From CAZPAN01 sp964428485 (lineage in GTDB: Bacteria > Actinomycetota > Coriobacteriia > Coriobacteriales > CADBOM01), in the NCBI GenBank assembly GCA_964428485.1, contig CAYRYP010000029.1:1-17098 (forward strand): a stretch of DNA of 17,098 nucleotides. The letters run 5' to 3'. The translations under genes were made by a program, and so were the position numbers. Below the pieces are notes generated by a model that was not told the DNA's origin, ran no database searches, and was given only the letters and a program-made list of their open reading frames with translations. Positions 5,750 to 13,694 of the stretch are shown here, in pieces; positions within the stretch are counted from its first letter, which is position 1; each line of letters starts with the position of its first letter.

Positions 5750-6781
5750 CTACATCATCAGCGGGGGAAGGTAGATCTTATCCCTCGACTGCGGGATGGC
5801 CTTGACCGAGAGCTCCTTGAGGCCCTTGATTATCGTGGGCATCAGGCTCGTGGGGATCCCCATGAACATGCACTCGTCCTCGACATCGGAGGAGGCGCGG
5901 CACCCGTAACACCCGAACGAAATGTTTGGCTGCCCGGAGGTGTAGGGCAAAAGCGTTGTCTCGACGCACTGGGCGTTGTAGCCGCTGGCATGGAACTCGA
6001 AGCGGTGGCCGGTGTAGTAGGAGGCCGCCATGCACAGCCACATCACCTGCTCGGGCTTAGCGACCACGACCACGATATCCGGGTCTGTAGGGGCGTCGTC
6101 GAGCGGGAAGACTATCGTCGCATCTACAGAGCGCGGCTCGAGGCACGGGCGCTCAGAGACCATCTGCTGCGCGGCCTCGACGGTGTCCAGCTTGTGGAAC
6201 AGGACGTAGAGCTCTCCGGATGCGAGCTTGGGCGGTATGTCGGTGAGTCCGAGTATCGAGGTTCCATCGGGGCAGGAGTGCCTGTTCGCGGGCATCATCA
6301 TCGAGCGGCCGCGGCGAGCGGCCATCAGCGACTGACAATACCTGTAGCGCTCCTCCGGGATCGGGACATCGGGAACAGGGGCTCCTGCCTGCAGGAGCCT
6401 GACGCCCACGAGGTGCCATCTTAGCCCCAGAACCTCCTTGACCACCCTCGCCCACTCCGCGTACATCGCCTTGGTATCGTGGTCGAGCGGCTCGGCCCTC
6501 TCGTGCTCATCCATGAAGGAGCCGTCGGAGCTGCCCTGGATGCGGAGTGCGTTTTTCGGACACTGCCCGGTGCATGTCTCGCAACCCCAGCAGCGATCGA
6601 TGTGCACGGCCTCGGGATGTTTCCTGCCGTCGTCGCCGTCGCGCATCTCGAACACCTCGACGGGGCAGAACGCCTCGCAGAGCCCGCAGCCTATGCACTT
6701 GGACATGTCGACCTGGGCGGTGAACACTACCTTGGAAATATGGTCGTTTATATCGGTTCCGTTCAGATCCGACACCGTCAT
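5750..6781 (-). CDS. Two-cluster ferredoxin fused to DUF169 domain
   Basis: This is a 343-aa cytoplasmic protein. The ATG at 6781 is chosen because GGAGG lies seven nt upstream, while the open frame before it has no SD. Residues 25-80 hold two [4Fe-4S] motifs: C29-x2-C32-x2-C35-x3-C39-P, and C64-x2-C67-x2-C70-x3-C74-P. The rest, about 105-340, matches the DUF169 family as I recall it, with LVGVRL near the start, a conserved-looking HSCPDG (168-173), a long alpha/beta middle and GCYGCRAS at 290-297. DUF169 has no established activity that I know of. The ferredoxin part would feed or take electrons from whatever this domain does. It starts 22 nt after the radical SAM gene and overlaps functionally with the GNAT gene's SD. 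Confidence 0.88.
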   Translation of the reverse strand: MTVSDLNGTDINDHISKVVFTAQVDMSKCIGCGLCEAFCPVEVFEMRDGDDGRKHPEAVHIDRCWGCETCTGQCPKNALRIQGSSDGSFMDEHERAEPLDHDTKAMYAEWARVVKEVLGLRWHLVGVRLLQAGAPVPDVPIPEERYRYCQSLMAARRGRSMMMPANRHSCPDGTSILGLTDIPPKLASGELYVLFHKLDTVEAAQQMVSERPCLEPRSVDATIVFPLDDAPTDPDIVVVVAKPEQVMWLCMAASYYTGHRFEFHASGYNAQCVETTLLPYTSGQPNISFGCYGCRASSDVEDECMFMGIPTSLMPTIIKGLKELSVKAIPQSRDKIYLPPLMM

Positions 6782-6803
6782 CTTCTGTCCTCCGTCCCTG
6801 TCC

Positions 6804-8111
6804 CTAGTGGATATCCTCGGTCCCCCAGGGGATGTGGATGCGATTGCCCTGGGCATCGGTGAGCTGGTAGGCGCAAAACGGTATCAGCCTGCCGTCGAGC
6901 ATCGTTTCGAACATCGAACACTCCTTCATGCGCTGCAGATCGCACGTGGCCGCATCCATGTAGTTCATGATAATGACCGACAGTCCCCCAGCCGCCGGTA
7001 TGCCGCTCTTCTCCACTATGTCCCAGAACACCGAACCCTGCGGAGAATCCTTGTCGTAGAGGTCGAGGTACTGCTCCCTTGTGAGCTCGCGGGTGCACGG
7101 GGTGTAGACCCTCTTACCGTTCTCGAGCGTCATGACGAGGTAGGTCCCCGTGTCGCAGAAGGGGCTCGAGCACCCCAGCGGCCATATATCGGAGACCCTG
7201 ATGAGACCGTGCGTCTGCTCCTCGAGCATGAAGATCACGTCTCCCATCGTAAGCGGGACCACGCGGTTGGCCTCGAACCTGCCGGATGTGAAGGCCGGTT
7301 GCAGCGCCACGCCCAGGATGGTGTCGTTGTTTTCGAGCGCAAAGTCGATCACAGCCCCGATCTGATCGTCGTTGATGCCGCTGACGATGGTCATAGCGAG
7401 CACCACCTGGATCCCGCATTTGCGACAGTTCTCGACGGCGTCGAGTTTGACCTGCAGCAGGTCGCATCCGCGGATCTGCCTGTAGATCTCATCGGAGAGC
7501 CCATCGAATTGCAGGTAGATTCCCGTGCAACCGGCGTTCACCAAGGCCTTGAGGTAGTCGATGTTTCTAGAGATGACGATGCCGTTGGTGTTGACCTCGA
7601 TCCCCCAGAACCCCATGTCGCGGCCTATGCGAACGATATCTGCGAGATCGGAGCGCGTGGTAGGCTCGCCACCGGTGAGCTGCACTCCGGTCTGCAATCC
7701 GGCCTGCTCAGCGATCGCACGATACATCGACTCTATGCTCTCGAGCGAAACCGCATGCGGATCGGCCTCCGCGGACATGAAACACACCGGACAGCGCATG
7801 TTACACGACTGGGTAACCTCGATCTCCACCAGGGTGGGCTTACGCTGATGCCTGGAGCACATGCCGCAATCCGTCGGGCACGGCTTGTTCGCCGGGCGGG
7901 TCACAGCAGGCGCCGCCTTGGGAAAGGCCAGGGAGTCTAACCACTCGTAATGCTCGACACTGGGCCACACGAAGGTATCCAGTCTACCGTGCTCCGGACA
8001 CTCCCTGCCCATCCAGACCTTTCCTTCGTCGTCCGAGTAGATCGTCGCGTCGAGCACCTTCAGGCACGTGGGACAAAGCGCCTGGGTGCGCGAGATCTCT
8101 TTGTTAGACAT
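6804..8111 (-). CDS. Radical SAM enzyme of MJ0619 / tetraether lipid synthase type
   Basis: This 435-aa protein should cleave S-adenosylmethionine and start radical chemistry. The SAM cluster motif is C103-x3-C107-x2-C110, followed by GGEP at 147-150. Before it come a zinc-like CPTC (C13, C16) with CPEHG (C38), and a second set C78-x3-C82-x2-C85 (CPTDCGMC). The C-terminal stretch ends KEC, then DGRLIPFCAY (406-415). This layout, with CPxDCGxC, VTxxCNxxCPxCF and DGRxIPFC, is what I recall from MJ0619 (pterin C-methylation) and the archaeal tetraether lipid synthase Tes. Extra cysteines (C314, C319, C339) could hold further clusters. It overlaps the DUF2064 gene by eight nt, so the two are coupled. 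The substrate could be a pterin, a lipid or something new. Confidence 0.9.
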   Translation of the reverse strand: MSNKEISRTQALCPTCLKVLDATIYSDDEGKVWMGRECPEHGRLDTFVWPSVEHYEWLDSLAFPKAAPAVTRPANKPCPTDCGMCSRHQRKPTLVEIEVTQSCNMRCPVCFMSAEADPHAVSLESIESMYRAIAEQAGLQTGVQLTGGEPTTRSDLADIVRIGRDMGFWGIEVNTNGIVISRNIDYLKALVNAGCTGIYLQFDGLSDEIYRQIRGCDLLQVKLDAVENCRKCGIQVVLAMTIVSGINDDQIGAVIDFALENNDTILGVALQPAFTSGRFEANRVVPLTMGDVIFMLEEQTHGLIRVSDIWPLGCSSPFCDTGTYLVMTLENGKRVYTPCTRELTREQYLDLYDKDSPQGSVFWDIVEKSGIPAAGGLSVIIMNYMDAATCDLQRMKECSMFETMLDGRLIPFCAYQLTDAQGNRIHIPWGTEDIH

Positions 8112-8970
8112 CTATATCGTCCCTCGGATCGAAGTCGTCGTTCGGCGGGGTCGAGACCGTGAGCCCTATAGCGTCGAGCCATTCGATGGTGCGCCTGGGG
8201 ACAAAGAGCTCGGGCTGAAACTCGTGGCAGTAGCGAATCATGCGCATAAGCGTAGTGGCGTGCGCTAGATCCTGCATGTCGTCGACATCGGCGACGGTGG
8301 GCAGAAACGCGATAGGCACGTTGTTCTCCTCGCCCTTCTCACGGTAGGCATCGAGCGCGGGTCTGCCATTGACGTTGTAGTAGACGCCCTGATGGTCAAG
8401 CGGAGTGTCTCTGTTGTAACCGATCAGCGACACGCCGCACTCCTGGCAGGGAGCGAGCACCGCGCCGTTGCCGTCGGTGGCCTCGTGGAAGTAATGGAGC
8501 CACTTGAAACCGTTCACCACATGATCGAGCGGCATCGTTGGGATGTCCCCTCCTACGGAAAGAACGCTCTCGTAGCCCATATCGAAGATCTGTGCAAACG
8601 CACTGTCAAAGTGATCGTCGAAGGTCTTGCCGGAGTCGACAATGTAGTGGAACTCCCTAGGCCACTCCCCCAGCGATTCAAACACCTCACGCATGACCTC
8701 TACGTTCTTCTCCGGGCAGGTGGAGACGAAGAAGTCGTACTGCATCTCGTCTATACTCGGATCGGCCTCGCGGTCCTGAGCGTTGTAGTACTCGAGGTTA
8801 TAGAGCGCCTGCATGCACAGCTCGGTGATGTCATACATCGAGCGCTTGAAGAACTCGGCGGACATCTCGGGCGTGAATGGTCCGCCGTGCTCCCTGGTGA
8901 GCCTGGTCTTGACCATGCCCGGCAGTGGCGGCTTGCTAAAAAGCAGTAGTGCGTGTTTTCTAACGGCCAT
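8104..8970 (-). CDS. DUF2064 (GT-A fold) transferase
   Basis: This 288-aa protein belongs to the DUF2064 / TIGR04282-like group of GT-A fold nucleotide-sugar or nucleotidyl transferases, related in fold to CofC and MobA. The N-terminal signature FSKPPLPGMVKTRLT (11-25) is diagnostic, with KTRL as the nucleotide-binding loop. VGGDIPTMPLDHV at 139-151 is the metal-binding acidic motif, where many members have GxDxP. CQEC at 174-177 is an added cysteine pair. It starts three nt after the molybdoenzyme stop and ends by overlapping the radical SAM start. DUF2064 genes are known to sit beside radical SAM genes. Here it might attach a nucleotide or sugar to the radical SAM product or substrate, which is inference. 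Confidence 0.85.
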   Translation of the reverse strand: MAVRKHALLLFSKPPLPGMVKTRLTREHGGPFTPEMSAEFFKRSMYDITELCMQALYNLEYYNAQDREADPSIDEMQYDFFVSTCPEKNVEVMREVFESLGEWPREFHYIVDSGKTFDDHFDSAFAQIFDMGYESVLSVGGDIPTMPLDHVVNGFKWLHYFHEATDGNGAVLAPCQECGVSLIGYNRDTPLDHQGVYYNVNGRPALDAYREKGEENNVPIAFLPTVADVDDMQDLAHATTLMRMIRYCHEFQPELFVPRRTIEWLDAIGLTVSTPPNDDFDPRDDIDV

Positions 8971-8973
8971 CTC

Positions 8974-11283
8974 TCATTCCTTCCGCTCGTCATCGCCATG
9001 CGAGACCACTCTCACATGACAAAGTATCCCATTGTATTTCCAGGAGCCCACCAGAGGCTCCGAGGTCTCTATGTCGCCGCTGGTAAGGACGTTAACATTG
9101 GACTTCCACATCCCACCCAAGCCGGGCTCGCACGCATCGTCCTCTGGGTACCACCAGCCGTACTCCACACTGATGACGCCATCGACCATCGCGGACTCCG
9201 CGGCGAGGAACCTCGCGCTGCCGACGGTGGTCTCGATCTCCAGCCAGTCACCCGGCTCTATCCCGGCGGACCTCATCGTCTGCCTGCTCATGGACGCGGT
9301 GGGATAGGGATGTGACTTCCTGAACGCCTCGTTGTTGAAGAAGGATGACGCCCAGAATGGCTGCATTCTAGCCCCAGTTATCATTCTCATTATGCTCGGA
9401 TCGCCACCATCTCCGCCACCTGCCTGCGGTGCGGACCCGGCGGCGCCTGCGATCTCGTTAGCCCCGGCGTCCACGTCAAGACCGAACGACTCACCGAGTC
9501 TTCTGTCAAGGTCATCGTCGATGGGGACAGGCTCTGGATAGGGGGTGCCCCCTAGCGAGATCAGGTACTCGTTTCTCAGCTCCACCTTGCCGGTAGTGGT
9601 GGCAAAACCCCATTTCCCGCCATCTGGGAGTTCGAGCTCGTGCTTGGCGTACCAGGTGCCCCCATAGTAGAGCCCGGTGTCACAGAAGCCGCTCCACCCC
9701 ATTGAGGTGGGCGACATCATCACGTCGAACGCCTCCTCAAGCGTCTCCTGCGGCCAAGCGTCGGCTTGCCCCATGCGAAGCCCAAGCTCGCGGAAGAACT
9801 CGTAGTCACACCTGCGCTCGTAATAGGGCTCGACGGCGGCCGCTCCACCGTAGCCCAAGTTGGCAACACCGCCCTGTGCCTGAAAGAGCGGTCTCTCGAA
9901 GGCCCCCGCCGAAGGAAGGACAAAGTCGGCCATCTGAGCCGTCGGGGTCATGTAGTACTCGAGCACCACCATCAGATCGAGGTGCTGCATCGCCTCGTGT
10001 ATCAGATGGGAGTTCGCATATGTCACAAGGGGGTTGGCCGCCTGCACGATGAGCGCCCGGATCGGATAGGGCTCCCCGGATATCATCGCACGCCACACGA
10101 GATTGGGATGTGCAGAGGCTAGGTAGCGCATCGGAAGGCGCTTGCCGAGCTTGCCAGTGAGTTCGATGGCGCCATCGTATCCGTCGTAGCACTGCAGTGG
10201 GGAGTACTCGGTGTTGAGCTGACGAGCCCTCACATCGGCGGGCATCGTATAGCTCATCTCCATATCTACCTCTGGGATGTAGTCGCTCATCATGTGTATC
10301 GAGCACGCACCAGGGCGGTCGATATCTCCAGTGATGGCGCGCAGTATCGCCAGCGCGCGGTGCGTGGGTGCAGTGTTGGCGCCCAGCTGATCGATCCCCC
10401 TGCCGGAGAGAAGGGCCGTGGGCCCAGGTTGAGAGAATATCTCCGCTGCTCGCCTCATGTCGTCGGCAGGGACCCCGGTCACGCTCTCCACGAACTCCGG
10501 GGTATAGGACTCGACATGGTCCACGAGTCCCTCGAATCCATGGCACCACCTCTCCACGAAGTCGTGGTCGTAGCGCTTCGTGGAGATGATCTCTCGGATC
10601 ATGCCAAGCACGAGAGTGCAGTCCGTTCCCGGAAAGGGCATCAGGTGTAGATCGGCCTCACGCGCAGTCGCCGTGCGTCTAGGGTCCACAACCACCAGTG
10701 GGACGTCGCTTCGCGCGATGTCCCTGAGCGTCCGCCAAAAGAGGGAGTTGTCCGAGACTGCCGGATTGGTCGCCCACAAAAATACCGCCTTGGACGTCTG
10801 GGGATTGATGTCTGCCTCTATGGGCCAACCAAACGTTAGGCAGTCGAACCATATCCTGGGGTTCCAGCATATCTGGCCGATTCCCATATTGTTCGGGGAG
10901 CCGAGCACGTTGAGAAACCTGTGGAGAGGCCAAAAGGTAGCATGCGGTCCTCCGATCGCACTCGCAACCGTACCCGGGCCGTACCTATCCACCAGGTCGC
11001 TCATCCTATCGGCGATCTCGTCGAGGGCTTCGCTCCAGGTGACCCTCTCCCACTTTCCACCGCCACGCTCTCCGACTCGCCTCATCGGATAGTTGACCCT
11101 GTCACCGCCGTCTATCACGTCGAGATTCAGCCTCCACCGCCGGCACCCCGCAACGATCTTCTCGTCGTAGGGAAACCTAGATGGATCGGGTTCAAGATCC
11201 GTCAGTTTGCCGTCGTCGTCGACGGTGGCGATGAATCCGCAGAGATACCCGCAGTAATGGCAGTTGCTCTTGACTTTGCGCAT
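8974..11283 (-). CDS. Cytoplasmic bis-MGD molybdopterin oxidoreductase
   Basis: This is a complete 769-aa catalytic subunit. The ATG at 11283 overlaps the preceding stop as TGATG, with AGGGG upstream. A TTG one codon earlier is possible but less likely. The [4Fe-4S] motif is C8-x2-C11-x3-C15-x31-C47. There is no twin-arginine signal, so it acts in the cytoplasm. QICWNP at 137-142 places Cys139 at the metal-ligand position, as in Cys-type formate dehydrogenases and acetylene hydratase. VVVDPRRT, PGTD, TGKVELR and YGWWYP are the usual cofactor-binding stretches. A Gly/Ala-rich linker at about 603-629 separates the main body from the C-terminal cap and is unusual. No FeS beta subunit adjoins it; instead an HdrD-like protein precedes it. 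The substrate is unknown. Confidence 0.93.
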   Translation of the reverse strand: MRKVKSNCHYCGYLCGFIATVDDDGKLTDLEPDPSRFPYDEKIVAGCRRWRLNLDVIDGGDRVNYPMRRVGERGGGKWERVTWSEALDEIADRMSDLVDRYGPGTVASAIGGPHATFWPLHRFLNVLGSPNNMGIGQICWNPRIWFDCLTFGWPIEADINPQTSKAVFLWATNPAVSDNSLFWRTLRDIARSDVPLVVVDPRRTATAREADLHLMPFPGTDCTLVLGMIREIISTKRYDHDFVERWCHGFEGLVDHVESYTPEFVESVTGVPADDMRRAAEIFSQPGPTALLSGRGIDQLGANTAPTHRALAILRAITGDIDRPGACSIHMMSDYIPEVDMEMSYTMPADVRARQLNTEYSPLQCYDGYDGAIELTGKLGKRLPMRYLASAHPNLVWRAMISGEPYPIRALIVQAANPLVTYANSHLIHEAMQHLDLMVVLEYYMTPTAQMADFVLPSAGAFERPLFQAQGGVANLGYGGAAAVEPYYERRCDYEFFRELGLRMGQADAWPQETLEEAFDVMMSPTSMGWSGFCDTGLYYGGTWYAKHELELPDGGKWGFATTTGKVELRNEYLISLGGTPYPEPVPIDDDLDRRLGESFGLDVDAGANEIAGAAGSAPQAGGGDGGDPSIMRMITGARMQPFWASSFFNNEAFRKSHPYPTASMSRQTMRSAGIEPGDWLEIETTVGSARFLAAESAMVDGVISVEYGWWYPEDDACEPGLGGMWKSNVNVLTSGDIETSEPLVGSWKYNGILCHVRVVSHGDDERKE

Positions 11284-12575
11284 CAAGATTCCCCTATCCC
11301 ATCCGTAAAGATGGGCCTGTCAACGGGAAAACTCTCCAGTGAGAGCTCGTCTGAGGGATCCCAGAGCCTAGCGAGGGCCGAGTTGTAAAGATCCATATCC
11401 ATCTCCGCGCCCAGAATCAGCTCAAGGTAGTGATACGCCCTGACCGCGCCGGTTGCCTTGTAAGCGCTCGCGCAGTTCGCACATCCGCTGATGAAACACC
11501 GGGCCCTTGTGGAGAAGAAGTCGCCGATCCTTGCCGATAAAGCAATCTGACAGGATTCTGGTGCGTACACGGGGGCAAATCCGCCGGAACCACAGCAGAC
11601 TGAATCCCTCATACTATTCTGCGGCTCCACAATCTCAACCTCGCTGAATAGCTCACGCATGCTCTTGGCCACGATGCCGTCGTGGCGATCAGGGCAGGGA
11701 TCATGGAACGAGACCCTGCCAAGCGGCACATCTTCGCTCGGATGGAACCTGACCCCGGCGTCTACCAGTTCCTGTGCGACAAAGGTGAGGTCTATCGAGC
11801 CATCGGGGTCCTCCTGCTCGAGCATGTCCCTGAAGGTGTAGAGACAGTTTGGGCAGGCGGTCACGATCTTGACGATGCCGGCCTCTCTCATCCTGGCGAT
11901 CAGATGCGAGGCGTATTTCGCAGCATCGTCTAGAAGACCGGACAGCGACAACGGACGACCGCAGCACATCGACGTGATGCAGTCCACGATGCCCATCTCG
12001 CAAAGCCTGTCATAGGTTGTTTGTGCAAGTGATGGGAAGTTGTTGGCAAGCGTGCACCCCGGAATGAAGACCGTCCTCTCGCACACGTCGCCCGTGGTGG
12101 AATCAGTGCTCGCAAGAACGTCATCGTAACTAGCGCCCGTCACCTCGCGCATCCTGTTAAACATGGAGTCGTCGAGGTCGCAGCGGTACCTCCTGTATGG
12201 AAGCGCCGCCTCCGGCTCGGACTGCATGATCGCACCCCTAAAGGCCATCACGGCCCTGGAAGCGCGTATGCCCACCGGGCATCTGACGGTGCATCTACCG
12301 CAGGTGAAGCATCTGAGGGAGAAATCGCGGAGATCCGCGTCGACCCCTCCCCCTCCCGACTCGATGAGACGGCGTGAATCTAGCAGCCTGCGGGCAGCCT
12401 CGCCGAAGGTGGTGGGGTTGGGCTGTCCACACTCCCCCTGCCTTCTTGCGCAATAGCCGCATACGACGCAACTGTCCGCAACCTGCTCGATAGTCTTCCA
12501 CACGCGCTCTCCCATGAGCACGAATCTCCCTTCATGCGACCCATCATTGATCGCACCGGCGCAAAGCCGATCCAT
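11283..12575 (-). CDS. HdrD-like Fe-S protein: ferredoxin plus two CCG modules
   Basis: This 430-aa protein resembles the HdrD / GlpC / LutA-type electron-transfer proteins. I place the start at the ATG at 12575, which has GGGGAGAG nine nt upstream. Longer versions would begin inside the hairpin at 12596-12639. Residues 36-99 carry two cluster motifs: C36-x2-C39-x2-C42-x6-C49 (long last spacing) and C89-x2-C92-x2-C95-x3-C99-P. Two full CCG modules follow, C174-x29-CC-x35-C241-x2-C244 and C294-x32-CC-x36-C365-x2-C368. In HdrB and HdrD these hold noncubane [4Fe-4S] clusters that cleave disulfides. There is no membrane segment. Its stop overlaps the start of the molybdoenzyme, which is its likely redox partner. 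Heterodisulfide is not an expected substrate in bacteria, so another thiol or a carrier is more likely. Confidence 0.9.
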   Translation of the reverse strand: MDRLCAGAINDGSHEGRFVLMGERVWKTIEQVADSCVVCGYCARRQGECGQPNPTTFGEAARRLLDSRRLIESGGGGVDADLRDFSLRCFTCGRCTVRCPVGIRASRAVMAFRGAIMQSEPEAALPYRRYRCDLDDSMFNRMREVTGASYDDVLASTDSTTGDVCERTVFIPGCTLANNFPSLAQTTYDRLCEMGIVDCITSMCCGRPLSLSGLLDDAAKYASHLIARMREAGIVKIVTACPNCLYTFRDMLEQEDPDGSIDLTFVAQELVDAGVRFHPSEDVPLGRVSFHDPCPDRHDGIVAKSMRELFSEVEIVEPQNSMRDSVCCGSGGFAPVYAPESCQIALSARIGDFFSTRARCFISGCANCASAYKATGAVRAYHYLELILGAEMDMDLYNSALARLWDPSDELSLESFPVDRPIFTDGIGES

Positions 12576-12595
12576 CTCGTATCTCTCCCCGTCGT

Positions 12596-12639
12596 GAAAC
12601 ATGGCCCCGCACGCGTCAGCGCGCATGCGGGGCCGTTTC
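12596..12639 (-). other. Strong hairpin between the two minus-strand gene sets (attenuator or stabiliser)
   Basis: GGCCCCGCA (12603-12611) pairs perfectly with TGCGGGGCC (12626-12634). The inner CGCG pairs can extend it, and GAAAC/GTTTC at the outer ends pair with a two-base bulge. On the minus strand only TTT follows, so termination would be leaky. It lies 47 nt after the NrfD stop and 20 nt before the HdrD-like start. Confidence 0.7.
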
Positions 12640-12686
12640 TCGACTCGTTTTCTAGCTATCGGCTAGCCGGTTCTATGCAAGGCGCA

Positions 12687-13694
12687 CTAGAACGGCTTGC
12701 CGGTCTTCTCCCAGTAGGGATGGAGTATCGCGCTGTCCTTACCGGGAAGATCCTCGTAGTACCTCAGGCTTCCCGGGATCTCCCTGCGATCATTGTTGTA
12801 AACGAACAGGAAGCGGAGCAGCAGTCCACCACAGAGCACCAGAATCGGCGCGACGTAGAGGGAGAGGATGCCATGCCCACCAAAGAGGTAGCACAGTAGC
12901 GGCACCGCGAGACCGATGATGACCATTCCTCCCCAGAACAGGACCGAGGTGTTGCCAACAAGCCAACGACGGGCGACCGCCTTGGCGGTGACCTCATTGG
13001 AGCTGTACTGCATGACCGTAAAGAGAATCAAGACGATCATCTCCGCGATGACCAAGATGATGTCGATCGTATGCAGGTAGGTCAGGACGACCTGGTACTC
13101 GATGAAGATCATAAAATTGGTCATATCGAGCGTCTGGAACATCCAGAAGTCGATCGGCGAACCCACGAGGCACAGCGCCGTAAGGGCACAACCGGTGGAC
13201 ATAGCCGAGATCGTGAACAGAATCGGCACCGCAGGGGTGTTCCAGAACGGCTTGGCTTTCATCGATGAGAGCAGGATTCCGGTGTAGATCATCAGACCCA
13301 TAGAGGCGACCATGCAGATGGCGACGGCGGCATTGCAGAGGAAGCCCCATCCATACCAGAACATGTTCCACTCAGCGGGCCAGTAGAAGACCCACCACAC
13401 GAGCGCGAAGACCATCGCGACGGAGAGCAGCACAGCACCCCATTTGATGATCGCCGTTTTGGCTAGAAACGCCCTTACGAAGAGTTTGGGCTGGCCGAGC
13501 TCGAAGATGAGCAGAAGACACCCGAGGACCAGCATGACGATGCCCACGAAGACCCCGAAGCCGAGGCAGTTGGGAGCACCAAGGAAATAGAAGATTCCGG
13601 ACATGAACAGGGTTCCGCCGCCGAGACCACCCAGGAAGAGGTAGATGGCGATGGGCCAAGTCCAGAAACGCTTGTTCATCTTAGCGTGACTCAT
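12687..13694 (-). CDS. NrfD/PsrC-type membrane subunit
   Basis: This 335-aa integral membrane protein is the quinone-interacting subunit of a CISM-type complex. Eight membrane helices can be drawn at about 12-36, 42-64, 84-106, 116-142, 154-178, 203-228, 250-271 and 275-298. The GGLGGGT stretch in helix 1 is typical of NrfD. It contains no heme-binding pattern. The soluble tail of about 35 residues ends at KPF. The ATG overlaps the stop of the ferredoxin subunit as ATGA, with GGAGG eight nt upstream. It anchors the catalytic and ferredoxin subunits and exchanges electrons with menaquinone (family knowledge). Because the catalytic subunit has no export signal, the complex most likely faces the cytoplasm, unlike many Psr and Nrf complexes. 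Confidence 0.93.
   Translation of the reverse strand: MSHAKMNKRFWTWPIAIYLFLGGLGGGTLFMSGIFYFLGAPNCLGFGVFVGIVMLVLGCLLLIFELGQPKLFVRAFLAKTAIIKWGAVLLSVAMVFALVWWVFYWPAEWNMFWYGWGFLCNAAVAICMVASMGLMIYTGILLSSMKAKPFWNTPAVPILFTISAMSTGCALTALCLVGSPIDFWMFQTLDMTNFMIFIEYQVVLTYLHTIDIILVIAEMIVLILFTVMQYSSNEVTAKAVARRWLVGNTSVLFWGGMVIIGLAVPLLCYLFGGHGILSLYVAPILVLCGGLLLRFLFVYNNDRREIPGSLRYYEDLPGKDSAILHPYWEKTGKPF

Noticed and set aside
6438..7940. Open frame of 500 codons on the + strand opposite the radical SAM and ferredoxin-DUF169 genes
   Set aside because: It crosses two convincing minus-strand genes and their junction. Its composition is typical of a shadow frame.
11284..11286. TTG start one codon earlier for the second molybdoenzyme
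   Set aside because: The ATG at 11283 overlaps the preceding stop as TGATG and has a better-placed AGGGG, so TTG is unnecessary.
12576..12626. Longer start for the HdrD-like protein at 12626 or 12602
   Set aside because: Those starts fall inside the strong hairpin and have no SD, while the ATG at 12575 has GGGGAGAG nine nt upstream.
12660..12669. Palindrome CGGCTAGCCG as a promoter or operator for the second gene set
   Set aside because: It is a single short palindrome in GC-rich DNA. The nearby hexamers (TTGCAT and TAGCTA) are poor matches, so it is too weak to annotate.
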